NCBI RefSeq assembly: GCF_017161565.1
Contig: NZ_CP066796.1
Coordinates: forward strand, 186,001 to 250,000
DNA length: 64,000 bases
Reading direction: 5' to 3'
Source of the DNA: Erwinia amylovora
GTDB taxonomy: Bacteria > Pseudomonadota > Gammaproteobacteria > Enterobacterales > Enterobacteriaceae
Below, piece after piece: positions 1 to 10,016 of this stretch. The notes under the pieces are model-generated. The model had not been told where the DNA came from. It ran no database searches and was given only the letters and a program-made list of their open reading frames with translations. The position numbers and the translations under genes are program-made. Each line of letters opens with the position of its first letter. Within the stretch, counting starts at the first letter, position 1.

Positions 1-620
1 TTCAGGAAGGCAACATTGGCCTGATGAAAGCCGTGCGCCGTTTTAACCCGGAAGTGGGTGTGCGCCTGGTTTCCTTTGCCGTGCACTGGATTAAAGCCGA
101 AATTCACGAGTACGTGCTGCGTAACTGGCGCATCGTGAAAGTCGCAACCACCAAAGCACAGCGCAAGCTGTTCTTTAATCTGCGTAAAGCCAAGCAGCGT
201 TTAGGCTGGTTTAACCAGGATGAGGTGGAAATGGTGGCGCGCGAGCTGGGCGTCAGCAGTAAAGACGTGCGTGAAATGGAATCACGCATGGCCGCCCAGG
301 ACATGACCTTTGACCCCACGCCTGATGACGAGGGCGAAGGCCGTTCAATGGCCCCGATGCTCTATTTACAGGATAAGTCCTCTGACTTTGCTAACGGCAT
401 TGAGGAAGATAACTGGGAAGATCACGCTGCCGATAAGCTTAGCGATGCGATGCAGGGGCTGGACGAACGCAGCCAGCATATTATCCGCGCCCGCTGGCTG
501 GACGATGACAACAAAACCACGCTGCAGGAGCTGGCCGACCAGTACGGTGTTTCCGCTGAACGCGTACGTCAGCTGGAAAAGAACGCGATGAAAAAACTGC
601 GCGTGGCCATAGAAGCCTGA
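1..620 (+). CDS. rpoH: RNA polymerase heat-shock sigma factor RpoH (sigma-32), 3' part
   Basis: The window opens inside the gene in the frame starting at base 3. About 205 C-terminal residues are visible, against 284 for the E. coli protein, so roughly 79 N-terminal residues lie outside. Visible parts are the end of sigma region 2 ([20 protein letters not shown]), the RpoH-specific box near [10 protein letters not shown] that is linked to core binding and FtsH/DnaK control, and region 4 with the -35-reading helix-turn-helix ([15 protein letters not shown]) close to the stop. Sigma-32 directs RNA polymerase to heat-shock promoters. A candidate target, hslR-hslO, lies in this same window. The regulatory 5' mRNA thermosensor is not in view. 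A strong terminator follows 22 bases after the stop. Confidence 0.97.
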   Translation, partial: QEGNIGLMKAVRRFNPEVGVRLVSFAVHWIKAEIHEYVLRNWRIVKVATTKAQRKLFFNLRKAKQRLGWFNQDEVEMVARELGVSSKDVREMESRMAAQDMTFDPTPDDEGEGRSMAPMLYLQDKSSDFANGIEEDNWEDHAADKLSDAMQGLDERSQHIIRARWLDDDNKTTLQELADQYGVSAERVRQLEKNAMKKLRVAIEA

Positions 621-641
621 CGCGACCGCTGCCGCTGATGA

Positions 642-670
642 AAAAAACCGCCCTCTTCGGCGGTTTTTTG
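642..670. terminator. rpoH/panZ bidirectional rho-independent terminator
   Basis: An inverted repeat of AAAAACCGCC and GGCGGTTTTT around the short loop CTCTTC. The A-run and T-run arms make it work on both strands. It sits between the convergent genes rpoH and panZ. Confidence 0.9.
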
Positions 671-718
671 CTTTCTGTCACCGGGAAAGCGCATCGCCTT
701 AGCCTGCCTTATTTGCTC

Positions 719-1126
719 TCAGCTACCCGGGCCGTGGCTGCTGTAAACCCACTCATCTGCCTGGCGAACGAATCCGGCGCTCTGCATAAAGCGGGTGATT
801 ACAGCAGGTTCTGATGTGCCGTCTGCGCAAATCGACCACTGCTGAATGTGCGGATTCTGCGCCAGCGTTTCATCCAACAGATAGCGACCGACGCCGCGTC
901 TGCGCGTCACCTCACGTACTTCCAGCTGCGACAAGCGTGCCTGTATGCCAGCCACCTGAACCCTGACTGCCGCCAGCAGGCGGTGATTAAAGCGCGCCGC
1001 GTACAGCTGATGATGTGCATCAAGCTGTGCGCCCAGCGTCTCAATATCGGCCTGCGGCCAGATCTTCTTTAAATCGATGCGATCCTGCTCAGATAATAGT
1101 TGCAGGCGGATGATGGTCAGTTTCAT
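719..1126 (-). CDS. panZ: PanD maturation and regulatory factor PanZ (PanM), GNAT fold
   Basis: A 135-residue protein close to E. coli PanZ (YhhK), which has 127. The family binds the PanD proenzyme together with CoA or acetyl-CoA. This promotes PanD self-cleavage to active aspartate decarboxylase and lets CoA level feed back on pantothenate synthesis. The start MKLTIIRL matches the E. coli start, and EVTRRRGVGRYLL (about residues 72-84) is the acyl-CoA pyrophosphate loop of the GNAT fold. The C-terminal 15 or so residues differ from E. coli. It is a single gene, convergent with rpoH, as in E. coli. Confidence 0.92.
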   Translation of the reverse strand: MKLTIIRLQLLSEQDRIDLKKIWPQADIETLGAQLDAHHQLYAARFNHRLLAAVRVQVAGIQARLSQLEVREVTRRRGVGRYLLDETLAQNPHIQQWSICADGTSEPAVITRFMQSAGFVRQADEWVYSSHGPGS

Positions 1127-1620
1127 CGAATAATCCGGTACTGAAGAAAGGCATATTGTAGCGAAGTTGATCGGACTTTAGCGCTTTTGTTTTCCGTACC
1201 AAAACAAGGGGATCTGCGGAAGGTAAGAAACTTTACCGAGCAAGCTCATATTGGTTGCTATTTATCCAGTATAAAACGCTGGTTTGATGACAAAAAAGCC
1301 CCTGTTTATGCCAGTGCATTGACCGAGAAATCCCACTCAATACTAAATATGAAGGTTGATTTACAGCAGAAAATTCCTGTTTAATGACCTGATATTAAAC
1401 ATATATTGACAATAAATGCTGAAATGCGTGTTAACTGTATAAGACACAAAGCGTTATCGCGCATTTAACGGCAAATAATAAATGACCCGAAAGATTTGTC
1501 ACCGTAGCAAGGCGGCATCCCATTAACTGATAAACGTCATCGTCCGCAGTGGCGCACGTTGTCAACGCAGCTGCGGTTCCAGGCTCAAAGGGCGCAAACA
1601 CAACAGGTGGGGTAGTAAGG
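1127..1620. other. Intergenic region panZ-livK with leader of livK
   Basis: 494 bases without a convincing gene. The left half is AT-rich and the right half approaches the livK ribosome-binding region (AGGTGGGGTAGTAAGG just before the ATG at 1621). A candidate promoter at 1406-1434 would give a leader of roughly 180 bases. E. coli carries livJ and other genes between rpoH/panZ and livK; no second binding-protein gene is seen here. Confidence 0.6.
1406..1434 (+). promoter_or_regulatory. Candidate sigma-70 promoter for livK
   Basis: A perfect TTGACA -35 at 1406-1411 is followed after 17 bases by TGTTAA, a weak -10. TATAAG at 1438 is a better -10 sequence but lies too far away. This is the best promoter-like match in the gap before livK. 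Lrp control is known for liv genes in E. coli, but I cannot identify an Lrp site by eye. Confidence 0.35.
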
Positions 1621-2736
1621 ATGAAAATCTCTAAAGGTAGTGCGTTGCTGGCAGGCTGTATGGCTTTGGCAATCGGCCACGCGGCGTTGGCAAAAGACAT
1701 CAAGGTGGCGATTGTTGGCGCCATGTCCGGCCCGGTGGCGCAATACGGTGATATGGAGTTCACCGGCGCCAAACAGGCGATTGCGGATATTAATGCTAAA
1801 GGCGGCGTTAACGGCAGTAAGCTGATTGGCGTGGAATACGACGATGCCTGCGATCCAAAACAGGCGGTGGCGGTAGCCAACAAGGTGATCAATGACGGTA
1901 TCCGTTATGTCATCGGCCATCTGTGTTCCTCATCGACGCAGCCAGCATCGGACATCTATGAAGATGAAGGCGTGCTGATGATTACCCCAGCCGCGACTGC
2001 GCCGGACCTCACTTCTCGTGGCTATAAACTGATTATGCGCACCACCGGTCTCGATTCTGACCAGGGGCCAACCGCGGCCAGATATATTCTTGGCGCAGTT
2101 AAGCCACAGCGCATCGCGGTGGTTCACGACAAGCAGCAGTACGGCGAAGGCCTGGCACGTTCGGTGCAGGACAGCCTGAAAAAAGCGGGCGGCAACGTGG
2201 TGTTGTTTGAAGGTATCACCGCTGGCGATAAAGACTTCTCCACGCTGGTGGCGCGCCTGAAGAAAGAAAATATCGACTTCGTCTACTTTGGCGGCTACTA
2301 CCCGGAAATGGGGCAGATCCTGCGGCAGGCGCGCGCCGCCGGCCTGAAAACCCAGTTTATGGGCCCGGAAGGTGTGGGCAACTCCTCCCTGTCCAACATT
2401 GCGGGAGCGGCGTCGGAAGGCATGCTGGTGACGCTGCCAAAACGCTATGACCAGGTGCCGGCAAACCAGGCCGTCGTCGATGCGCTGAAGGCGAAGAAGC
2501 AAAATCCGACCGGTCCGTTTGTCTGGACCACCTATGCGGCATTACAGTCACTGACCGCCGGGATGGCGCGTAGCAAAAGCGAAGAGCCGGAAGATATCGT
2601 CAAAAATCTGAAGGAGGGCGCGGCGGTTCCGACCGTGATGGGCGACCTGAGCTGGAACGAAAAGGGCGATCTGAAAGGCTTTGAGTTTGGCATTTTCAAA
2701 TGGCATGCGGACGGCTCTTCCGACGCCGTTAAGTAA
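1621..2736 (+). CDS. livK: Branched-chain amino acid periplasmic binding protein (LivK/LivJ type)
   Basis: A 371-residue precursor. The first 24 residues form a Sec signal peptide ([13 protein letters not shown]...AALA) with cleavage before [14 protein letters not shown]. The mature part is a type I periplasmic binding protein with the disulfide cysteines of the Leu/Ile/Val-binding family (DDACDPKQ and HLCSSS). It captures branched-chain amino acids for the LivHMGF membrane complex. The ATG at 1621 was chosen because it directly starts the signal peptide and follows a purine-rich site; an upstream in-frame start at 1549 would add residues in front of the signal. Some stretches resemble E. coli LivJ ([13 protein letters not shown]) and others LivK (YPEMGQ, KRYDQ, WHADGSS). 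The name follows its position at the head of livHMGF. Confidence 0.93.
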   Translation: MKISKGSALLAGCMALAIGHAALAKDIKVAIVGAMSGPVAQYGDMEFTGAKQAIADINAKGGVNGSKLIGVEYDDACDPKQAVAVANKVINDGIRYVIGHLCSSSTQPASDIYEDEGVLMITPAATAPDLTSRGYKLIMRTTGLDSDQGPTAARYILGAVKPQRIAVVHDKQQYGEGLARSVQDSLKKAGGNVVLFEGITAGDKDFSTLVARLKKENIDFVYFGGYYPEMGQILRQARAAGLKTQFMGPEGVGNSSLSNIAGAASEGMLVTLPKRYDQVPANQAVVDALKAKKQNPTGPFVWTTYAALQSLTAGMARSKSEEPEDIVKNLKEGAAVPTVMGDLSWNEKGDLKGFEFGIFKWHADGSSDAVK

Positions 2737-2755
2737 CCGGATGATTTCTGGCAAT

Positions 2756-2786
2756 AACGCCTGGTGAACTGTGCCGGGCGTTTTTT
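2756..2786 (+). terminator. Hairpin terminator/attenuator between livK and livH
   Basis: AACGCCTGG and CCGGGCGTT form a nine-pair stem with one G-T pair, followed by TTTTTT. Placed between the binding-protein gene and the membrane genes, it probably lets most transcripts stop after livK, so the soluble protein is made in excess. Confidence 0.85.
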
Positions 2787-2820
2787 GTTACCCCAATGGG
2801 GACAGGTAAGGGTTTAAAGT

Positions 2821-3747
2821 ATGTCCGAGCAGTTTCTCTACTTCCTGCAACAAATGTTCAACGGCGTTACGTTGGGCAGCACCTATGCGCTGATCGCCAT
2901 CGGTTACACCATGGTGTACGGCATTATCGGCATGATCAATTTCGCCCACGGCGAAGTGTATATGATCGGCAGCTACGTTTCGTTTATCGTCATCGCTGCG
3001 CTGATGATGCTGGGCATTGATACCAGCTGGCTGCTGATCGGCTGCGGCTTTGTGGTCGCGGTGGTCATCGCTTCCTGTTACGGCTGGAGCATTGAGCGCG
3101 TGGCGTACAAGCCGGTACGATCCTCCAAGCGCCTGATCGCTCTGATCTCGGCCATTGGCATGTCGATTTTCTTACAAAATTACGTCAGCCTGACGCAGGG
3201 ATCGCGCGATCTGGCGCTGCCGGGCCTGGTCAGCGGGCAGTGGACGCTGGGCGTCAGTAACGGTTTTGCTGCCACTATCTCCACCATGCAGCTGATGATT
3301 TGGGGAGTCACCTTCCTTGCCATGCTGGCGCTGACGTTGTTCATCCGCTATTCGCGTATGGGGCGCGCCTGTCGTGCCTGTGCTGAAGACCTGAAAATGG
3401 CCAGCCTGCTGGGGATCAATACCGACCGGGTGATCTCACTGACCTTCGTCATCGGCGCGGCGATGGCGGCAGTGGCCGGCGTTCTGCTGGGTCAGTTCTA
3501 CGGGGTGATCAACCCCTATATCGGCTTCCTCGCCGGGATGAAAGCCTTTACCGCAGCGGTACTCGGCGGGATAGGCAGTATTCCTGGTGCTATGCTGGGC
3601 GGTTTGATCCTCGGCATTGCCGAAGCGCTAACCTCGGCTTATCTCAGTACCGAATACAAAGACGTGGTGTCGTTTGCGCTGCTGATTGTGGTGTTGCTGG
3701 TGATGCCAACCGGCATCCTCGGGCGTCCGGAGGTTGAGAAAGTATGA
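2821..3747 (+). CDS. livH: Branched-chain amino acid ABC transporter permease LivH
   Basis: 308 residues, the same length as E. coli LivH and nearly identical at both ends ([20 protein letters not shown] at the start, [11 protein letters not shown] at the end). It is an inner-membrane protein of about eight hydrophobic segments. It contains the family motif [19 protein letters not shown] and the EAA-like loop that contacts the ATPases. It pairs with LivM to form the channel for Leu/Ile/Val. Its stop overlaps the livM start by four bases (ATGA), which implies translational coupling. Confidence 0.96.
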   Translation: MSEQFLYFLQQMFNGVTLGSTYALIAIGYTMVYGIIGMINFAHGEVYMIGSYVSFIVIAALMMLGIDTSWLLIGCGFVVAVVIASCYGWSIERVAYKPVRSSKRLIALISAIGMSIFLQNYVSLTQGSRDLALPGLVSGQWTLGVSNGFAATISTMQLMIWGVTFLAMLALTLFIRYSRMGRACRACAEDLKMASLLGINTDRVISLTFVIGAAMAAVAGVLLGQFYGVINPYIGFLAGMKAFTAAVLGGIGSIPGAMLGGLILGIAEALTSAYLSTEYKDVVSFALLIVVLLVMPTGILGRPEVEKV

Positions 3748-5018
3748 AAAAGCTCCATCTGCTTAACGCCGTGGCATCAGCACTGATGCTGCTGGTTCTG
3801 GCGGCGTTCTTTATGGGGCTGCGCCTGAACCTTGACGGTACGCATCTGGTGGTGAATAACGCCGGAGAAGTGCGCTGGAACTGGATCGCCCTCGGCTGCG
3901 GCGTGGTGTTTCTGTTCCAGCTGCTGCGCCCGCTGTTGCACCGTGGCCTGAAAAAAGTGTCCGCCCCGGTGCTGATGCTACCGGGCATTGATGGCTCCAC
4001 CGTGAAGCAGAAGCTGCTGCTGCTGGCGCTGATCGTTGCCGCTGCGCTGTGGCCATTTCTGGTATCTCGCGGCACGGTGGATATTGCCACCCTGACGCTG
4101 ATTTACGTCATGCTCGGGCTGGGGCTGAATGTGGTGGTCGGGCTGTCCGGGCTGCTGGTGCTTGGCTACGGCGGTTTCTATGCTATCGGCGCTTACACCT
4201 TCGCGTTGATGAATCACTATTACGGGCTGGGTTTCTGGCAATGCCTGCCGCTGGCCGGGCTGGTCGCGGCGGCCTTTGGGCTGCTGCTCGGTTTTCCGGT
4301 GCTGCGTCTGCGCGGTGATTACCTGGCGATTGTGACGCTTGGCTTCGGGGAGATCGTGCGTATTTTACTGCTCAACAACACGGAAATAACCGGTGGGCCA
4401 AACGGCATCAGCCAGATCCCCAAACCGACCTTCTTTGGTCTGGAGTTTAACCGCAGCGTGCGCGACGGCGGTTGGGACACCTTCCACCACTTCTTTGGCC
4501 TGCAGTACGATCCGGGCGACCGGATTATCTTCCTGTATCTGGTGGCGCTGCTGCTGGTGGTGATGACTCTGTTTGTTATCAATCGCCTGCTGCGCATGCC
4601 GCTGGGGCGCGCCTGGGAAGCGCTGCGTGAAGATGAAATCGCCTGTCGCTCGCTGGGCCTTAGCCCGACACGGATCAAGCTGACCGCCTTTACCATCAGC
4701 GCTGCTTTCGCCGGATTCGCCGGTAGCCTGTTTGCCGCCCGCCAGGGCTTTGTCAGCCCGGAATCCTTCACCTTTGCCGAATCGGCCTTTGTGCTGGCGA
4801 TCGTGGTGCTGGGCGGGATGGGATCGCAGTTTGCGGTGATCCTCGCCGCCGTGCTGCTGGTGGTATCACGCGAGCTGATGCGTGACCTTAACGAATACAG
4901 CATGCTGGTACTGGGTGGCCTGATGGTATTGATGATGATCTGGCGTCCGCAAGGGCTGCTGCCGATGAAACGTCCGCATCTGAAGTTGCAACAGGCGCAG
5001 CAGGAGGAACAGCCATGA
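3744..5018 (+). CDS. livM: Branched-chain amino acid ABC transporter permease LivM
   Basis: 424 residues (E. coli LivM has 425). The N-terminal 90 residues carry an extra hydrophobic hairpin typical of enterobacterial LivM. The core has the family motifs [19 protein letters not shown] and [20 protein letters not shown]. It forms the second half of the inner-membrane channel with LivH. It starts inside the livH stop codon and its own stop overlaps the livG start by four bases. Confidence 0.96.
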   Translation: MKKLHLLNAVASALMLLVLAAFFMGLRLNLDGTHLVVNNAGEVRWNWIALGCGVVFLFQLLRPLLHRGLKKVSAPVLMLPGIDGSTVKQKLLLLALIVAAALWPFLVSRGTVDIATLTLIYVMLGLGLNVVVGLSGLLVLGYGGFYAIGAYTFALMNHYYGLGFWQCLPLAGLVAAAFGLLLGFPVLRLRGDYLAIVTLGFGEIVRILLLNNTEITGGPNGISQIPKPTFFGLEFNRSVRDGGWDTFHHFFGLQYDPGDRIIFLYLVALLLVVMTLFVINRLLRMPLGRAWEALREDEIACRSLGLSPTRIKLTAFTISAAFAGFAGSLFAARQGFVSPESFTFAESAFVLAIVVLGGMGSQFAVILAAVLLVVSRELMRDLNEYSMLVLGGLMVLMMIWRPQGLLPMKRPHLKLQQAQQEEQP

Positions 5019-5782
5019 GCCAGCCTCTGTTAGCCGTTGATGGTCTTAAGATGCGCTTTGGCGGCCTGCTGGCGGTTAATAACGTCGAACTGGAGTTATA
5101 TCCACAGGAGATCGTCTCGCTGATTGGCCCTAACGGTGCCGGGAAGACCACGGTGTTTAACTGTCTTACCGGATTCTACCGCCCATCGGGCGGTTCGATC
5201 AGGCTGGGCGACCAGCAGCTGGCGGGCCTTCCGGGGCAGAAGATCGCGCGGATGGGCATTGTGCGCACCTTCCAGCATGTGCGCCTGTTCCGTGAAATGA
5301 CGGTCATTGAGAATCTGCTGGTCGCACAACATCAGCACCTGAAAAGCGGCGTCTTCTCCGGCCTGCTGAAAACCCCGGGCTTCCGCCAGGCGGAAGACGC
5401 TGCGCTGGAGCGCGCGGCCAGCTGGCTGGATCGCGTCGGGCTGCTGGAGCTGGCCAACCGCCAGGCGGGTAATCTCGCTTACGGGCAGCAGCGCCGTCTG
5501 GAGATCGCCCGCTGCATGGTGACCCGCCCGCAAATCCTGATGCTGGATGAACCGGCTGCGGGTCTCAACCCGAAAGAGACGCACGAGCTGGACGAGCTGC
5601 TCGCCGAGCTGCGCCAACAACACAAGGTCTCGATACTGTTGATTGAACACGATATGAAACTGGTAATGGGGATTTCAGACCGCATCTACGTGGTGAATCA
5701 GGGCACGCCGCTGGCCAATGGCACACCGGAAGAGATCCGCCAGAACCCGGATGTGATCCGCGCTTACCTCGGGGAGGCATAA
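5015..5782 (+). CDS. livG: Branched-chain amino acid ABC transporter ATPase LivG
   Basis: 255 residues. Walker [10 protein letters not shown] at residues 38-46, a [11 protein letters not shown] signature helix, Walker B with [11 protein letters not shown], and the switch histidine in LLIEHDMKL. In this family the signature glycine region reads LAYGQQ rather than LSGGQ, as it does here. It hydrolyses ATP to drive LivHM. The start overlaps the livM stop, and livF begins one base after its stop. Confidence 0.96.
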   Translation: MSQPLLAVDGLKMRFGGLLAVNNVELELYPQEIVSLIGPNGAGKTTVFNCLTGFYRPSGGSIRLGDQQLAGLPGQKIARMGIVRTFQHVRLFREMTVIENLLVAQHQHLKSGVFSGLLKTPGFRQAEDAALERAASWLDRVGLLELANRQAGNLAYGQQRRLEIARCMVTRPQILMLDEPAAGLNPKETHELDELLAELRQQHKVSILLIEHDMKLVMGISDRIYVVNQGTPLANGTPEEIRQNPDVIRAYLGEA

Positions 5783-5783
5783 C

Positions 5784-6497
5784 ATGACTGAAGCCATGTT
5801 GTCCCTGAATAACGTCAGTGCGCACTACGGCAAAATCCAGGCGCTGCATAACGTCAACCTGCATATCAATCAGGGGGAAATTGTCACCCTGATTGGCGCT
5901 AACGGGGCGGGAAAAACCACCCTCCTCGGCACCCTGTGCGGCGAACCACGCGCCACCCAGGGGTCGGTGACCTTCGACGGTAAGGATATAACCGACTGGC
6001 AGACGGCGCGCATTATGCGCGAAGCCATTGCCATTGTCCCGGAGGGCCGCCGCGTCTTCGCCCGCATGACGGTGGAAGAAAACCTGGCGATGGGCGGCTT
6101 CTTTGCCGAACGCCAGCAGTACCAGCAGCGCATCAGGCGCGTTTACGAGCTGTTTCCCCGCCTGTACGAGCGCAGTGCGCAGCGTGCCGGCACCATGTCC
6201 GGCGGCGAGCAGCAGATGCTGGCGATAGGCCGGGCGCTGATGAGCCAGCCGCGCCTGCTTCTGCTGGATGAACCCTCGCTGGGGCTGGCACCGATCATCA
6301 TCCGGCAGATTTTCGACACCATCGAACAGCTGCGTCAGGAAGGCATGACCATTTTTCTTGTGGAGCAAAATGCTAACCAGGCGCTGAAGCTGGCCGACCG
6401 CGGTTACGTGCTGGAAAATGGCCATGTGGTGCTGGAAGACAGCGGCGCAGCGCTGTTAGCCAATGAAGCGGTGAGAAGCGCCTATCTGGGGGGATGA
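5784..6497 (+). CDS. livF: Branched-chain amino acid ABC transporter ATPase LivF
   Basis: 237 residues, the E. coli length. Walker A GANGAGKTT at residues 38-46, signature MSGGEQQMLAIGRAL, Walker B LLLLDEPSLGLAP and the H-loop replaced by LVEQNANQAL, as is usual for LivF. It is the partner ATPase of LivG and the last gene of the operon, followed by a terminator. Confidence 0.96.
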   Translation: MTEAMLSLNNVSAHYGKIQALHNVNLHINQGEIVTLIGANGAGKTTLLGTLCGEPRATQGSVTFDGKDITDWQTARIMREAIAIVPEGRRVFARMTVEENLAMGGFFAERQQYQQRIRRVYELFPRLYERSAQRAGTMSGGEQQMLAIGRALMSQPRLLLLDEPSLGLAPIIIRQIFDTIEQLRQEGMTIFLVEQNANQALKLADRGYVLENGHVVLEDSGAALLANEAVRSAYLGG

Positions 6498-6566
6498 TTG
6501 GGTTAAGTTGTCTGTGCTTGTCATCAATACGCGGATGAAGTTTTCAGGCTTCAGCGCCGCACGAAG

Positions 6567-6592
6567 AAGCCGCCTTCCGGGCGGTTTTTTTG
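6567..6592 (+). terminator. livF rho-independent terminator
   Basis: AAGCCGCC pairs with GGCGGTTT around TTCCG, followed by a run of T. It lies 70 bases after the livF stop. Confidence 0.85.
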
Positions 6593-6767
6593 CCCCTGTA
6601 TGCGCCATTTGCAACCCATTTCTGCCGAACCTCGCCAGTATTACCCCCCGTGTTGTACTCCTCAGCAGACTTCTGCCTGACGTAGCGCGCCTGGCTTGAC
6701 CTTGCGCTTTGCTGTGTGTGATGCCGTTAACACAGTGAACCCGGCTCTGGTTCGGTAACGAGGTTCG

Positions 6768-6820
6768 CTGTCACTATGTGGTCATACAAACGTTATTTTT
6801 CTGTCATTCTGCCGTGTCAT
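6768..6820 (+). promoter_or_regulatory. Tandem PhoB boxes upstream of ugpB
   Basis: CTGTCAC (6768-6774) and TGGTCAT (6779-6785) are seven-base direct repeats four bases apart, the layout of a Pho box. A perfect CTGTCAT follows at 6801-6807, exactly two 11-base turns after the second repeat, with GTGTCAT at 6814. PhoB dimers bind such repeats under phosphate starvation, and the E. coli ugp operon is PhoB-controlled, so the same control is inferred here. Confidence 0.7.
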
Positions 6821-6884
6821 GTTACCTGCAAATCACAGCAATGCGCGTTTGCGCGCCTTATAACAGCGGGTACAGGAAACCGAC

Positions 6885-8201
6885 ATGTCATCTTTTTCAT
6901 TTCGTCATAACGCGCTTAGCGTGATACTTGGCCTGGCGTTCAGCACCAGCGCGCTGGCCACCACCGATATTTCCTTCTGGCATTCGATGGAAGGCGAGCT
7001 GGGGGAAGAAGTTAACGCGCTGGCAACCCGCTTTAATGAAACGCACCCTGATTATCGTATCGTCCCTACCTATAAAGGCAATTACGAGCAGAGTCTGGCC
7101 GCCGGCATTGCAGCGGTACGCACGGGGAAAGCCCCGGCCATGATGCAAGTCTATGAGGTCGGTACGACAACCATGATGGCATCGAAAGCCATTGTGCCGG
7201 TATATGAAGTGTTTAAAAACGCCGGTATTACCCTGGATGCGAAGCAGTTTGTCCCGGCGGTGGCGGGTTACTACAGCGATGCCAACGGGCAGCTGATCTC
7301 GCAGCCGTTTAACAGTTCCACGCCGGTGCTGTACTACAACAAGGATGCCTTTAAAAAAGCTGGCCTGAACCCGGAGCAACCGCCAAAAACCTGGCAGCAG
7401 CTGGCACAGGACAGCGCTGCGCTACGTAAAGCAGGCATGTCCTGTGGCTACGCCAGCGGCTGGCAGGGCTGGATCCAGATTGAGAACTTCAGCGCCTGGC
7501 ACGGTCAGCCGGTAGCCACCCAAAATAACGGTTTTGACGGCAGCGATGCGCGCCTGGTGTTCAACAAGCCGCTACAGGCAGGCCATATCGCGATGCTGGA
7601 AGAGATGAATAAGAAGGGCGATTTCACCTACTTCGGGCGCAAGGATGAGCCAACCGCCAAGTTTTATAACGGCGACTGCGCCATGACCACCGCGTCTTCC
7701 GGATCGCTGGCGGACATTCGCAAATACGCTAAATTCAACTTCGGCGTGGGCATGATGCCATACGACGACAGCGTGGCCAGTGCGCCGCAGAATGCGATGA
7801 TCGGCGGGGCCAGCCTGTGGGCGATGAAAGGCAAAGATGCCGCCACTTATAAGGGCGTCGCCCAATTTATGCAGTTCCTCGCCCAGCCGGAAATAGCGGC
7901 TGAATGGCACCAGAAAACCGGCTATCTGCCGATCACCACTGCCGCCTACGATTTGACCAAACGGCAAGGGTTCTATCAGCAGCATCCGGGCGCGGATATC
8001 GCCACCCGTCAGATGCTGAATAAAGCCCCGCTGCCTTACACCAAAGGAATGCGCCTCGGCAATATGCCGCAGATCCGCACCATCGTGGATGAAGAGCTGG
8101 AAGGGGTGTGGACCGGCAAGCAGTCTGCGCAGGCAGCGCTGGATAATGCCGTCAGGCGCGGTAATGAACTGCTGGCGCGCTTCGGGCGGCAGAGCCAATA
8201 A
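6885..8201 (+). CDS. ugpB: sn-glycerol-3-phosphate periplasmic binding protein UgpB
   Basis: 438 residues, identical in length to E. coli UgpB. A signal peptide of about 25 residues ends at TSALA before [15 protein letters not shown]. The mature part is a cluster B substrate-binding protein with long conserved stretches ([47 protein letters not shown]). It binds sn-glycerol-3-phosphate and glycerophosphodiesters in the periplasm for UgpAEC. It heads ugpBAECQ. An 83-base gap with a perfect hairpin separates it from ugpA. Confidence 0.97.
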   Translation: MSSFSFRHNALSVILGLAFSTSALATTDISFWHSMEGELGEEVNALATRFNETHPDYRIVPTYKGNYEQSLAAGIAAVRTGKAPAMMQVYEVGTTTMMASKAIVPVYEVFKNAGITLDAKQFVPAVAGYYSDANGQLISQPFNSSTPVLYYNKDAFKKAGLNPEQPPKTWQQLAQDSAALRKAGMSCGYASGWQGWIQIENFSAWHGQPVATQNNGFDGSDARLVFNKPLQAGHIAMLEEMNKKGDFTYFGRKDEPTAKFYNGDCAMTTASSGSLADIRKYAKFNFGVGMMPYDDSVASAPQNAMIGGASLWAMKGKDAATYKGVAQFMQFLAQPEIAAEWHQKTGYLPITTAAYDLTKRQGFYQQHPGADIATRQMLNKAPLPYTKGMRLGNMPQIRTIVDEELEGVWTGKQSAQAALDNAVRRGNELLARFGRQSQ

Positions 8202-8235
8202 CCGCTCGCAACGCTTTACTTATCTGCCTTTTCAT

Positions 8236-8256
8236 GGCGATCCACGACGGATCGCC
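8236..8256 (+). repeat. Perfect hairpin between ugpB and ugpA
   Basis: GGCGATCC and GGATCGCC flank ACGAC. There is no T-run next to it, so it is more likely an mRNA-stabilising 3' structure for the ugpB segment than a full terminator. Such a structure would help make the binding protein in excess over the membrane parts. Confidence 0.6.
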
Positions 8257-8284
8257 ACGGCGATTTTGCTATGAGAGTCCGTAA

Positions 8285-9172
8285 ATGTCTCAACCCCGAC
8301 CCGTGTTTCGCGGCGGCATACTGCCCTGGCTGCTGGTAATGCCGCAGCTGCTGATCACCGCCATTTTCTTTATCTGGCCAGCCGGGGAAGCGTTGTGGTA
8401 CTCGCTGCAAAGTATCGATCCCTTTGGCATTTCCAGCACCTTCGTTGGGCTGGACAACTTTGAGCGACTGTTTGCCGACGATTACTACCTCGCTTCCTTC
8501 TGGACCACGCTGAAATTCAGCGGGCTGGTCACGCTGTGCGGCATAAGTTTCTCACTGCTGCTGGCGGCGCTGGTCGACTATGTTGTACGCCTGAAGAAGA
8601 CTTATCAAACGTTGCTGTTGCTGCCCTACGCCGTGGCTCCGGTGGTGGCAGCGGTATTATGGATGTTTCTGTTTAATCCCGGACTCGGTCTGTTCAGCCA
8701 CCTGCTTAACCAGGTGGGCTACCGCTGGAACTATGCGCAAAACAGCGGGCAGGCGATGTTCCTGATCGTGCTGGCCTCTGTCTGGCAGCAGACGAGCTAT
8801 AACTTCCTGTTCTTCTTCGCCGCGCTGCAGTCAATCCCCAAATCCCTGACCGAAGCGGCGGCGATTGACGGAGCGGGCCCGGTACGCCGTTTCTTCAGCC
8901 TGTCGCTGCCGCTGATCACCCCGGTCAGTTTCTTCCTGCTGGTGGTTAACCTGGTGTACGCCTTCTTTGATACTTTCCCGGTGATCGATGCCATCACCGG
9001 TGGCGGCCCGGTACAGGCGACCACCACGCTGATTTATAAAATCTATCGTGAAGGCTTTGCCGGTCTCGATCTGTCGTCATCGGCGGCGCAGTCGGTGGTG
9101 CTGATGCTGCTGGTTATCGGGCTAACGGTGATCCAGTTCCGCTTTGTTGAGCGTAAGGTGCGTTACCAATGA
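8285..9172 (+). CDS. ugpA: sn-glycerol-3-phosphate ABC transporter permease UgpA
   Basis: 295 residues, six predicted membrane segments, MalF-type permease. The EAA loop [20 protein letters not shown] (about residues 197-216) docks on the UgpC ATPase. It forms the channel with UgpE. The stop overlaps the ugpE start by four bases. Confidence 0.96.
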   Translation: MSQPRPVFRGGILPWLLVMPQLLITAIFFIWPAGEALWYSLQSIDPFGISSTFVGLDNFERLFADDYYLASFWTTLKFSGLVTLCGISFSLLLAALVDYVVRLKKTYQTLLLLPYAVAPVVAAVLWMFLFNPGLGLFSHLLNQVGYRWNYAQNSGQAMFLIVLASVWQQTSYNFLFFFAALQSIPKSLTEAAAIDGAGPVRRFFSLSLPLITPVSFFLLVVNLVYAFFDTFPVIDAITGGGPVQATTTLIYKIYREGFAGLDLSSSAAQSVVLMLLVIGLTVIQFRFVERKVRYQ

Positions 9173-10014
9173 TTGAGAATCGACGCGGGCTGGATATCTT
9201 CAGCCATACCCTGCTGGTGCTTGGTATTCTGACCATCCTGTTTCCACTGTATGTGGCGTTTGTCGCCGCCACGCTGGATAACCAGGCGGTTTACCAGGTG
9301 CCGATGACGCTGATCCCCGGCTCACACTTATGGCAGAACGTCAGTCGTATCTGGCAGCACGGCGTTAACGGCAGCGGCCCGGCATTTAGCGTGCTGATGC
9401 TGAACAGCCTGGTGATGGCGTTTGGCATCACGCTGGGGAAAATCAGCGTTTCCATCCTGTCGGCGTTCGCGCTGGTGTGGTTCCGCTTTCCGCTGCGTAA
9501 CCTGTTCTTCTGGATGATCTTTATCACCCTGATGCTGCCGGTGGAAGTCCGCATTTTTCCCACGGTGCAGGTGATTGCCGACCTGAACATGCTCGACAGC
9601 TACAGCGGATTAACCCTGCCGCTGATGGCTTCGGCCACCGCTACCTTCCTGTTTCGTCAGTTCTTTATGTCGCTGCCGGATGAGCTGCTGGAGGCCGCCC
9701 GGATCGACGGTGCCGGTCCGCTGCGTTTCTTCCGCGACGTGGTGCTGCCGCTGTCGAAAACCAATCTGGCGGCGCTGTTCGTGATTACCTTCATTTACGG
9801 CTGGAATCAGTATTTGTGGCCGCTATTGATTGTTAACGATGCGTCCCTCGGTACGGCGGTGGCGGGGATTAAAAGCATGATCTCCAGCAGCGGATCGCCC
9901 ACCCGGTGGAACGAAGTGATGGCGGCGATGCTGTTAACGCTGATCCCGCCGGTGGTGATTGTTTTTGTGATGCAGCGCGCTTTTGTGCGCGGTCTGGTTG
10001 AGAGTGAGAAATAA
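9169..10014 (+). CDS. ugpE: sn-glycerol-3-phosphate ABC transporter permease UgpE
   Basis: 281 residues (the E. coli length). MalG-type permease with six hydrophobic segments and the EAA loop [20 protein letters not shown]. It starts inside the ugpA stop. The C-terminal end [12 protein letters not shown] is typical of the MalG/UgpE branch. ugpC begins two bases after its stop. Confidence 0.96.
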   Translation: MIENRRGLDIFSHTLLVLGILTILFPLYVAFVAATLDNQAVYQVPMTLIPGSHLWQNVSRIWQHGVNGSGPAFSVLMLNSLVMAFGITLGKISVSILSAFALVWFRFPLRNLFFWMIFITLMLPVEVRIFPTVQVIADLNMLDSYSGLTLPLMASATATFLFRQFFMSLPDELLEAARIDGAGPLRFFRDVVLPLSKTNLAALFVITFIYGWNQYLWPLLIVNDASLGTAVAGIKSMISSSGSPTRWNEVMAAMLLTLIPPVVIVFVMQRAFVRGLVESEK

Positions 10015-10016
10015 TC

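Larger units (their letters stand above)
6498..6884. other. Intergenic region livF-ugpB
   Basis: 387 bases holding the livF terminator on the left and, from 6768, the Pho box array that precedes ugpB. The stretch 6600-6760 shows no coding signal. TATAAC at 6859-6864 is a possible -10 but would leave a very short ugpB leader. Confidence 0.7.

Noticed and set aside
1187..1384. 65-codon open frame before livK
   Set aside because: Starts with a non-ATG codon, has no ribosome site, no recognisable family, and lies in an AT-rich spacer. Probably chance.
1549..1620. Longer N-terminus for the liv binding protein
   Set aside because: The extra residues lie in front of a proper signal peptide and lack a ribosome site; the ATG at 1621 fits the family.
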